DNA of 64,000 nucleotides. Source: Streptomyces sp. cf386 (lineage in GTDB: Bacteria > Actinomycetota > Actinomycetes > Streptomycetales > Streptomycetaceae). Made by a program: the position numbers and the translations under genes. Under the pieces are notes generated by a model, which saw only the letters and a list, made by a program, of their open reading frames with translations, was not told where the DNA came from and did no database searches. Of this stretch, positions 26,935-33,974 are shown piece by piece (the stretch's first letter is position 1; every line of letters begins with the position of its first letter). The stretch spans positions 425,461 to 489,460 of the forward strand of contig NZ_FNHV01000002.1 in assembly GCF_900103585.1 (NCBI RefSeq). The letters are read 5' to 3'.

Positions 26935-27687
26935 GTGGGGGCGATGGGGAACAAGATCGTACGGGCCGGCATATGGATCGTGCTGTCTGTCGTGGCTCTC
27001 GGCTTGGGAGTGGCGATGGCCTTCGAGATCCGCGGAGCGCTGGAGCGGGAGCGGGAGTTCCGCGCCGCGCCGACGTGCGCCTCCGTCCCGGTGAAGGCGT
27101 CGGGGTGTCTGTGGGAGCAGGACTTCACCGTGCGGAAGGCCGATCTGAACCGCGGTAGGAGGAACGGGGGGCCGGAGGCGGAGCTGCTGCTGCCGACCGG
27201 CAAACCGTGGGGAGTGACGTTCCGGGACACGGATCCGGTGGTGTCGGAGATGGCGCCGGGCGAGAAGGTCGTCGGTCTGATCTGGCACGGGCGGGTCATC
27301 GAGGTCCGGGACGCCGACGGGCGGCGGCAGCAGACCTCGTCCGGGCCCGTGGGGTGGCCCGAGGACCGCCTCGGCGGCGCGCTCGCCTGTATCTCGTTCG
27401 GCCTGATCGCCCTGGCCGGATCGGTGTGGCGGTTCTTCGCACGCGGCAACCGGCGGCGCGCGAAGGCGGCGACCGTGGTGCGGTGGCACGGCGTCGGGAT
27501 CGGGGCGGCAGCCATCGTGGCGCTCTGGGCGCAGTCGGCCAACGACTGGCCGATGTGGGCGATCCCGGCGCTCTGGGGGCCGCTCGCGCTGCTCCTCCTG
27601 GCGTGCATGGTGGCTTTCGTCATCGCCGCCCTGCGCGGCGACCTGGACGACGACGCACCGTCCGAGCCGCTCGTGGCCCAGCCCTGA
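26935..27687 (+). CDS. Membrane protein of unknown function
   Basis: 250 residues (start GTG 26935, or ATG 26944). One N-terminal helix (about 8-30), an extracytoplasmic domain (about 45-130) with two cysteines (CASVPVKASGC) likely forming a disulphide, then three C-terminal helices (about 140-160, 180-200, 205-230). A basic loop GNRRRAK marks the cytoplasmic side. No family is recognised. It may be co-transcribed with the ADP-ribosylglycohydrolase homologue. Confidence 0.75.
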   Translation: MGAMGNKIVRAGIWIVLSVVALGLGVAMAFEIRGALEREREFRAAPTCASVPVKASGCLWEQDFTVRKADLNRGRRNGGPEAELLLPTGKPWGVTFRDTDPVVSEMAPGEKVVGLIWHGRVIEVRDADGRRQQTSSGPVGWPEDRLGGALACISFGLIALAGSVWRFFARGNRRRAKAATVVRWHGVGIGAAAIVALWAQSANDWPMWAIPALWGPLALLLLACMVAFVIAALRGDLDDDAPSEPLVAQP

Positions 27688-27762
27688 ACCCGTTCGCCGG
27701 TGTGGGCGTCGTCCCTGGCCGACGCCCACACCAGCATCAAAGGTCACACAGGCACGGCAGGG

Positions 27763-29343
27763 TCAGTCCTTCGCGCGCGTGCCCACCGCGTCCTCCACGC
27801 CGTCCGTCGGCGCGGAATCCGGCACCGCGGCCGCCGCGGCCCCGTCCCCGTCCGTGTTGATGCGCTCGACGATCGCGAGCCGCTCCGGGGTGTCCTCCGG
27901 CTTGATGAAGCCGATGAGGATGTACAGGATCAGCGAGACCGCCAGCGGGATGGAGACCTGGTACTGGAGCGGCACCCCGCCCTCGATGTTCCAGCTGATC
28001 GGGTAGTTGACCAGCCAGAAGGCGAGCAGGCCCATCGACCAGCTGGTGAGCGCGGCCGTGGGGCCGGAGCGGCGGAACGGCCGTAGCAGGCCCAGCATCA
28101 TCGGGATCGCCATCGGGCCCATCAGACCGGCGACCCATTTGATGACGACGGTGATGATGTCCTTGAAGGTGGGGGAGTTGACCTGTGTCGCCGCCGCCAT
28201 GGACAGCCCGAGGAAGACGACGGTCGTGATCCGGGCGACCCGCAGCCCCTGCCCCTCGCTCCAGGCCCGCGCCCGGCGCCAGATCACCGGCGCGACGTCC
28301 CGGGTGAACACCGCGGCGATGGCGTTGGCGTCGGAGGAGCACATGGCCATGGTGTGCGAGAAGAAGCCGACGATGACGAGGCCCAACAGCCCGTGCGGCA
28401 GCAGCTGTTCGGTCATCAGGCCGTACGAGTCCGAGCCGTCCGCCTTCTGCGACTCGACCAGCAGCGGCGACATCCACATGGGGAAGAAGAGGACCACGGG
28501 CCAGACCAGCCACAGGATCGCCGACAGCCGCGCCGAGCGCTCGGCCTCGTACGGAGTGGCCGTGGCCATGTACCGCTGGGCCTGGTTGAGCATGCCGCCG
28601 TTGTACTCGAAGAGCTTGATGAAGAGGAAGGCGAGGAGGAAGACCGTCCCGTACGGGCCGACGAGCGGCTCACCGTGGCCCTGGAGCTCCGGCCGGTCCC
28701 AGGCGTCGAGGAAGCCGATGCCCTTGTCGTTGAGTTCCATGATGACCGCGATGAACATCGCGACGCCGGCCAGCAACTGGATGACGAACTGGCCGAGTTC
28801 GGTCAGCGCGTCCGCCCACAGGCCGCCGATGGTGCAGTAGACGGCCGTGATGGTGCCGGTGATGAGGATGCCCTGGTTGAGGGACACACCCGTGAACACC
28901 GACAGCAGGGTGGCGATCGCGGCCCACTTCGCGCCCACGTCCACGATCTTCAGCAGCATGCCGGACCAGGCCAGCGCCTGCTGGGTCTTCAGGTCGTAAC
29001 GGTTCTTCAGGTACTCCAGCGGGGAGGCCACATGCAGCCGTGAGCGCAGCCGGTTGATGCGCGGCGCGAACAGCTTCGACCCGATGGCGATGCCGAGCGC
29101 GATGGGGAAGGACCAGGTGACGAAGGACGTGACGCCGTAGGTGTAGGCGATGCCCGCGTATCCGGTGAACATCACCGCGCTGTATCCGGACATGTGATGC
29201 GAGATCCCGGACAGCCACCACGGCATCTTGCCGCCCGCGGTGAAGAAGTCACTGACGTTGTCCACCCGCTTGTGCGACCAGACGCCGATAGCCACCATCA
29301 CGCCGAAATAGCCGATGAGCACGGCCCAGTCGAGACCGTTCAT
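27763..29343 (-). CDS. Sodium:solute symporter family protein
   Basis: 526 residues from ATG 29343, selected by GGGAGG at good spacing; an upstream ATG (29376) would add a non-conserved leader. About 13 hydrophobic helices. FFTAGGKMPWWLSGISHHMSG near residue 33 and the following GYAGIAYTYG block are SSS-family signatures around the sodium and substrate sites of the LeuT-fold. The C-terminal tail is Ala/Asp-rich. Substrate (sugar, carboxylate or other) cannot be told. It lies downstream of an SDR gene on the same strand with an inverted repeat in the gap. Confidence 0.9.
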   Translation of the reverse strand: MNGLDWAVLIGYFGVMVAIGVWSHKRVDNVSDFFTAGGKMPWWLSGISHHMSGYSAVMFTGYAGIAYTYGVTSFVTWSFPIALGIAIGSKLFAPRINRLRSRLHVASPLEYLKNRYDLKTQQALAWSGMLLKIVDVGAKWAAIATLLSVFTGVSLNQGILITGTITAVYCTIGGLWADALTELGQFVIQLLAGVAMFIAVIMELNDKGIGFLDAWDRPELQGHGEPLVGPYGTVFLLAFLFIKLFEYNGGMLNQAQRYMATATPYEAERSARLSAILWLVWPVVLFFPMWMSPLLVESQKADGSDSYGLMTEQLLPHGLLGLVIVGFFSHTMAMCSSDANAIAAVFTRDVAPVIWRRARAWSEGQGLRVARITTVVFLGLSMAAATQVNSPTFKDIITVVIKWVAGLMGPMAIPMMLGLLRPFRRSGPTAALTSWSMGLLAFWLVNYPISWNIEGGVPLQYQVSIPLAVSLILYILIGFIKPEDTPERLAIVERINTDGDGAAAAAVPDSAPTDGVEDAVGTRAKD

Positions 29344-29451
29344 ATGCGCCCTCCCAGGGGTCAGCCCGGCGCTCATCCTGGGCGCTGTCGCGTGAACACG
29401 ACAAGTGAGCGTAAGGTCAAGGGAAGGTAAAAGTGTTCGGCATGAGGGTCC

Positions 29452-29471
29452 GAGTTCATCTATGTGAACTC
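29452..29471. promoter_or_regulatory. Inverted repeat GAGTTCA-N6-TGAACTC before the symporter gene
   Basis: A perfect 7-bp inverted repeat at the end of the SDR gene, 109 bp upstream of the symporter start. It has no T-run, so an operator for a dimeric repressor is at least as likely as a terminator. It differs from the CTGAC/GTCAG operators of the neighbouring regulon. Confidence 0.45.
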
Positions 29472-30255
29472 ATCGCATCAGCTCCCCCGCGTTGACCAGC
29501 AACGACTGCCCCGTCACGGAGCGTGCCCTGTCCGACGTCAGGAACACCGCCGCGTCGGCCACATCCCCGTCCGTGGCGAGATCGGGCAGCGCCATCCGTT
29601 CGGTCAGCCGTTTGAGTACGTCGGCCTCGGGCACGCCCTCCGTCTGCGCCGTGAACTGGACGTACGCCTGCACCGGCGGCCCCCACATCCAGCCCGGCAG
29701 GACGGTGTTCACCCGGATCCGGTGCGGGCCCAACTCCCGGGCCAGCGAGTACATCGCGCTCGTCAGCGCCCCCTTCGACGCCGCGTACGCCGCCTGCCGC
29801 ACCTGCGAAGGGGCGGCGACCGAGGACTGCGTCCCGATGAAGATGACCGAGCCCCCGCGCTCCTTGAGAGCCGGCAGACAGGCCCGTGTCATCCGCAGCG
29901 ACCCCAGCAGGTTCACGTCGATCACCGACTGCCAGGTGGTGAAGTCGGCGTCCTGAAGCCCGCCGAAGTAGCTGTCCCAGGCGGCCACATGGACGACCGC
30001 GTCGATCCGCCCGAACCGCTCCCGCGCGAGCGCCGCCAGCGCCTCGCACTGCGTCTCGTCGGTGATGTCGGTCGCCCGGTACGCCGTGTGCGCCCCGTCC
30101 GGATCGATCTCGGCCGCGCTCTTGGCGAGGTTGGCCTCCGTGCGCGCCCCGAGGACCGCGTTCCCGCCGTCGCGCACCACCGTGGCGGCGACCTGGTGAC
30201 CTAGCCCCGCGCCCACCCCCGACACGACGACGGTCTTGCCCGCGAGCAGTGCCAT
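29470..30255 (-). CDS. SDR family oxidoreductase
   Basis: 261 residues from ATG 30255 with GGGAGG upstream. The Rossmann motif is VSGVGAGLG (residues 11-19), with Ser in place of the usual Thr. The NNAG motif is replaced by HVAA (89-92). The catalytic Ser is around residues 144-145 (GTQSSVA), with Y157 and K161 (YAASK). NAD(P)-dependent alcohol/ketone conversion is expected. Its promoter region contains the fourth copy of the CTGAC-N5-GTCAG operator found at the 4-5 kb catabolic locus, so it probably belongs to the same regulon. Confidence 0.9.
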   Translation of the reverse strand: MALLAGKTVVVSGVGAGLGHQVAATVVRDGGNAVLGARTEANLAKSAAEIDPDGAHTAYRATDITDETQCEALAALARERFGRIDAVVHVAAWDSYFGGLQDADFTTWQSVIDVNLLGSLRMTRACLPALKERGGSVIFIGTQSSVAAPSQVRQAAYAASKGALTSAMYSLARELGPHRIRVNTVLPGWMWGPPVQAYVQFTAQTEGVPEADVLKRLTERMALPDLATDGDVADAAVFLTSDRARSVTGQSLLVNAGELMR

Positions 30256-30283
30256 TCCGCTGCCTCCCGACTCTGGACGCAAT

Positions 30284-30302
30284 ATCTGACGGGCCGTCAG
30301 AG
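30284..30302. promoter_or_regulatory. Operator site 4: ATCTGAC-N5-GTCAGAG
   Basis: ATCTGAC GGGCC GTCAGAG, one base off the perfect form at 3971. It lies in the 76-bp gap between the divergent SDR (start 30255) and the 30332 gene, where one bound dimer could control both. Its identity with sites 1-3, 25 kb away, suggests a single TetR-like regulator. Confidence 0.7.
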
Positions 30303-30331
30303 TATGGGGGACCGCAGGAAAGGGGAACCGC

Positions 30332-31171
30332 ATGAGCGAGGACACCCGCAGCGAGACGTACGCCGAACTGGCCGCCGTCGGCCCGTACGGAGTCCGCCCC
30401 GGCCACGCCCTGATCACCATGGTCGAACCGCACCCGGGCCATGAGTACGCCTACAACCGCTGGTACGAGGACGACCACTACTACGCCGGCGCGATGGCGA
30501 TGCCCTGGATGTACTCGGGCCGACGCTGGGTGGCGACGCGGGATCTCCAACTCCTGCGCTACCCCGAGAAGTCGGCGATAGCCCAGCCGGTCACGGCGGG
30601 CTGCTATCTCTCGACCTACTGGATCACCGCCGGCCGCTACGACGACCACATGCGCTGGACGGTCGCCATCAACAAGCGCCTCAACCGCGATGCCCGCGTC
30701 TACCAGGACCGCACCCACGTCTTCACGGCCTTCCAGGACCACGAGACGACGGTGTACCGCGACGGCGCGGCGGGCCCCCGCGACTTCCACGCGCTGGACC
30801 ACCCCTACGCGGGCCTGGTGGTCGAGGTCATCGACGCCGACTCCCCGGAACAGCGGGCCGAGTTGCTGGAGTGGCTGCGCACCCGCCATCTCCCGAGGCG
30901 TCTGGCGGGCTCCCCGGCCGCCATGGTGACGATCTTCCGCCCCACACCTCTCCCCCTGGACCGTATGTCGTACGTGAAGCAGGTCGAGGGCACGGACACC
31001 CGCCTCACGCTCCTGTGGTTCCTGGAGGCCGGCCCGAGGGAGTGCTGGGAGGGGCACTTCGGCGACCTGGAGGCGGCCGTCGGCGAATCGAAGCTGGGGC
31101 GGGTGGAGTTGATGGCGCCGTTCGTCCCGACGGTGCCGGGGACGGACCGGTACGTCGCCGAGCTGCGCTGA
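30332..31171 (+). CDS. Conserved protein of unknown function in the operator regulon
   Basis: 279 residues from ATG 30332 with AAAGGGGAA upstream. No signal peptide or membrane segment. The sequence is rich in aromatic and charged residues: HEYAYNRWYEDDHYYAGAMA near residue 38, then WMYSGRRW. The second half repeats the theme with GLVVEVIDADSPEQRAELLEWL. Two similar-length halves, each with a short beta-alpha-beta pattern, suggest a duplicated dimeric alpha-beta barrel, but this is inference. It is divergent from an SDR gene and shares its operator, so it is probably a catabolic accessory enzyme. Not recognised. Confidence 0.75.
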   Translation: MSEDTRSETYAELAAVGPYGVRPGHALITMVEPHPGHEYAYNRWYEDDHYYAGAMAMPWMYSGRRWVATRDLQLLRYPEKSAIAQPVTAGCYLSTYWITAGRYDDHMRWTVAINKRLNRDARVYQDRTHVFTAFQDHETTVYRDGAAGPRDFHALDHPYAGLVVEVIDADSPEQRAELLEWLRTRHLPRRLAGSPAAMVTIFRPTPLPLDRMSYVKQVEGTDTRLTLLWFLEAGPRECWEGHFGDLEAAVGESKLGRVELMAPFVPTVPGTDRYVAELR

Positions 31172-31188
31172 GTGCGCGCGGGCATGGC

Positions 31189-31231
31189 AGAGCCCCCTCG
31201 GCAAGGACGGCGGGCTGGTCGAGAGGGCTCT
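31189..31231 (+). terminator. Hairpin after the 30332 gene
   Basis: AGAGCCC at 31189-31195 pairs with GGGCTCT at 31225-31231, and CTC/GAG extend the stem inside. It lies 18 bp after the stop of the 30332 gene and before the convergent DUF397 gene, so it can serve as a transcript end in either direction. No long U-run follows. Confidence 0.5.
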
Positions 31232-31299
31232 ACCTGTGGTGCTTGTGCAGTTGTCGTGCGTGAAGTCGGTTGAGGATGAGGGTCAGACGGATCCGCCCC

Positions 31300-31491
31300 T
31301 TACACCTTCACCGACGCCACAAAGGTGTTCCACGCGTTTGCGGGGAACGCCAGGATCGGGCCCTCGGGAACCTTGGAGTCCCGCACCGCCATGGCCGCCG
31401 TGACCGGTGACTTGACCTCGACGCACGCGCCGTTTCCTGTGGAGTACGAGGACTTGGTCCACGTGTCCGTGGAACCCTGACGAATTGCCAT
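31300..31491 (-). CDS. DUF397 domain-containing protein (second pair)
   Basis: 63 residues from ATG 31491, with GGAG six bases before; an upstream ATG at 31527 lacks conservation. WTKSSYSTGNGACVEVKS and AVRDSKVPEGPILAFP are the DUF397 signature. It lies downstream of the HTH/DUF5753 gene on the same strand, but 232 bp away rather than overlapping as in the pair at 22.8 kb. Confidence 0.9.
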   Translation of the reverse strand: MAIRQGSTDTWTKSSYSTGNGACVEVKSPVTAAMAVRDSKVPEGPILAFPANAWNTFVASVKV

Positions 31492-31723
31492 GTTTGCTCC
31501 GAATTGCAGATGTTGAGTTGCTGTCATCGCCTCACGCGTCCGGACCGGGACCCGCAGGGCGATTCACGCCAACGTTGTTGCTCGGTGGCGTGATCGACGC
31601 TACTCGCCAACATCGGCTGACGAAGCGACTATTCACTCGGCTGGGTGGCATATTCCAGTGGAGTCTTCCGTCCCGGCCGGGGGACGTGTACCGTGCGGCA
31701 TTTCTCCGGCCGAGACGGGCTGT

Positions 31724-32581
31724 TCAGCGCGCGTACTCCTTCGCGATGTCCGCGATGAACTGGCGTGACTGCTCCACGTTCAGGGCCTGCGCCCGCAGGT
31801 GCTCGTACATCACGCTGTACTTCTGGACGTCGTTCGCCTTCTCCAGGTAGAGGTCGCTCGTGACGCCCTCGATGTAGACGACGCTGGAGTCGGCCGCGTC
31901 CGGGAACTCCAGGATCGCGTACTGGCCGTTGAGGCCCGGGTGGGCGCCCATGTCGAAGGGGATCACCTGCACGGTGACGTGCGGCAGCTGGGACTGCTCG
32001 ACGAGTTGCTCCAACTGGTCGCGCATGAGGGAGCGGTTGCCGACGACCCGGCGCAGGGCGGCCTCGTCCAGGACGGTCCACAGGCGCAGCGGGTTCTCCT
32101 CGGTGGAGATTCGTTCCTGTCGCCGCATCCGCACCTGGACCCGCTTCTCGACCTCGGCGGACGCCGTCTCGGGCAACGCCCCGGCGATCAGGGCCTCCGC
32201 GTACTGCTTGGTCTGCAGGAGCCCCGGGACGACCTGAGGGTCGTACACGCGCAGGCTCGCGGCATCGGTCTCCAACCCGATGTAGACGCTGTACGGAATG
32301 TCGCCGAAGGAGTGCCACCAGCCCTGCTGGCGCGAGTCCTTGGCCATCTGCATCAGCGAATCCACGATCCGGTGGTCCTCCACCTCGTAGACCCCGCACA
32401 GATCGCGGACGTCGCGCTGGCTGATGCTGCGCCGTCCGTTCTCCAACCGGCTGATCTTCGACTGCGACACCAGCAGCCGTTCGGCCACCTCTTCGGCCGT
32501 CATGCCCTTGAGCTCGCGGAGCCGGCGCAACTCCTGGCCCAGCCGGCGTCGCCTGACGGTGGGATTGACATTGGACGCCAC
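31724..32581 (-). CDS. Helix-turn-helix regulator with DUF5753 (second pair)
   Basis: 285 residues from GTG 32581, with GGAGG about 10 nt upstream; the longer frame upstream is not conserved. The Xre HTH lies at about residues 14-68 (LRELKGMTAEEVAERLLVSQ, then SRLENG). The DUF5753 domain (about 100-280) includes DPQVVPGLLQTKQYAEAL. Pairs with the DUF397 gene. No anti-sigma-like ATPase neighbour is present here; a GOLPH3-like gene lies upstream instead. Confidence 0.9.
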   Translation of the reverse strand: MASNVNPTVRRRRLGQELRRLRELKGMTAEEVAERLLVSQSKISRLENGRRSISQRDVRDLCGVYEVEDHRIVDSLMQMAKDSRQQGWWHSFGDIPYSVYIGLETDAASLRVYDPQVVPGLLQTKQYAEALIAGALPETASAEVEKRVQVRMRRQERISTEENPLRLWTVLDEAALRRVVGNRSLMRDQLEQLVEQSQLPHVTVQVIPFDMGAHPGLNGQYAILEFPDAADSSVVYIEGVTSDLYLEKANDVQKYSVMYEHLRAQALNVEQSRQFIADIAKEYAR

Positions 32582-32967
32582 GGGACGTGCACCTCCGGCT
32601 GCGTGCCTGCGATTACCACTTTGCGTATCTGCTGTTGAGCAGACTGCCACCAAGGTGCTTACTACCGCTGGGAAACGGTGGATATGCGCTGGATACCCGC
32701 CAGTTCGCGAACGCCCCCGGCACATGCGGCCGCGCGGGGCGGCGGGACCGGTGACAACGTCCATGCACCGTCCGGATGCATGGACGTACGGTCCCGCCAC
32801 CCCGCGCGGACCAGCGGCTCCCGAACCGGGTCTTTGGGGACTGCGGTGCGGCGCAGGTGTGCGAGATGGAGCTTGTCGTGCCTGTGGTGCCTGTTGCGCC
32901 TGTGGTGCCTGGTCGAGCAAAGGGCAAACGGTGAACGGCTGCGGTGGTGCGGTCGTGGAACTGCGGC
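32582..32967. other. 386-bp intergenic region with hairpin and 9-bp tandem repeat
   Basis: No convincing gene. Two structures stand out. CGTCCATGCA (32758-32767) and TGCATGGACG (32777-32786) form a perfect 10-bp inverted repeat with a 9-nt loop, a possible operator or terminator for the GOLPH3-like gene. At 32878-32913 four 9-bp units run in tandem: GTGCCTGTG, GTGCCTGTT, GCGCCTGTG, GTGCCTGGT. Confidence 0.6.
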
Positions 32968-33723
32968 TCAGTGGGCCACGACGCGCGCCATGGATCCGCG
33001 GCGCGGCTGCACCGGAACGCCACGGGCGGGTTCCGCTGCGGCCCTGCCTCCGGGGGCGGCCTGACGGCCGGCCGGGGCCGGGCTGCGGCGCGGCTGTGCG
33101 GCCACGCCGTTCTGGACGTCCATCACCGCGTGAGCGACGAGACCGCCCATGGGGTCATGCCTGATCAGATCCCGCAACCGAGAACGAGAGGATCGCCCCT
33201 CGTTTCCCGGATAAAGATGCTTGCCGAGGCCGACCGCGTGTGCCAGTGCGGCGAGCGCCGCGGTCCGCGGGTCCGGCGGTACGCCGGTGCGGATCGCCGA
33301 ATCCAGCCGGGCCCTGATCTCCCGGCTGATCTCGTTGTCGGTCGCCTGATAGCGAGTCGTCGGCAACACCCCGCACATCTGACCGGCCACGGCATGCACC
33401 ATGCCGCACCGCTCCAGATGCGAGAGATAGGTCTGGCGCAGCCCCAGCCGGGGTCCGCCAATCCAGTTCACTGCCCGCACGGGAGCGCCACGCCTTCGCA
33501 GCAACTCCAACGCACAGTCCAATGTTGGATCTCCAGTCGGCCGTGGGGCTACCACGGCGATACGATCCCCGTCTGGGGCTATCCGTCCGGCCAGCGCCAG
33601 CTCCACTAGCTGCGCTCCGGCCAGACCGAGGTCGAGCGACTGCGGCTGTGCGGTGGTGCCCGTGGTCGGGTCCAACGCCAGCAGCAGAAGCTCCTCCGGA
33701 ATTGTTCTGCGGCTCCTGCCCAT
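32968..33723 (-). CDS. GOLPH3/VPS74 family protein
   Basis: 251 residues. IPEELLLLALDPTTGT at the N-terminus, then LAGAQLVELALAGRI, are typical of the GPP34/GOLPH3 family, whose eukaryotic members bind phosphatidylinositol-4-phosphate on Golgi membranes. Streptomyces carries several copies, some linked to development or lipid-associated functions. The helical core runs to about residue 205 and ends LRDLIRHDPMGGLVAHAV; the last 45 residues are a Pro/Ala/Arg-rich tail. Divergent from the D,D-carboxypeptidase gene. Confidence 0.88.
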   Translation of the reverse strand: MGRSRRTIPEELLLLALDPTTGTTAQPQSLDLGLAGAQLVELALAGRIAPDGDRIAVVAPRPTGDPTLDCALELLRRRGAPVRAVNWIGGPRLGLRQTYLSHLERCGMVHAVAGQMCGVLPTTRYQATDNEISREIRARLDSAIRTGVPPDPRTAALAALAHAVGLGKHLYPGNEGRSSRSRLRDLIRHDPMGGLVAHAVMDVQNGVAAQPRRSPAPAGRQAAPGGRAAAEPARGVPVQPRRGSMARVVAH

Positions 33724-33974
33724 CCATGCCTCCCCGCGTGGATGAAAGACAGGGTGACCCCTCTCACATTGGTCTGTCGAGGGTGCGTGACCTGTTTGTG
33801 AGGGAACCGGTAGGTATGTCGTTCTCGTCTACCGGTGGAGCAGAGGGCTGCGCACAGGACACTGGTACATGGTTCGGACAGCGGCACGGGGGCCGTACGG
33901 GCGCCGTGTCCGGGTGACGGCTCACGGTTCGACAGGCGCACGCGGCGCGTGTGCGGCACATGGAGGAGGCATCG

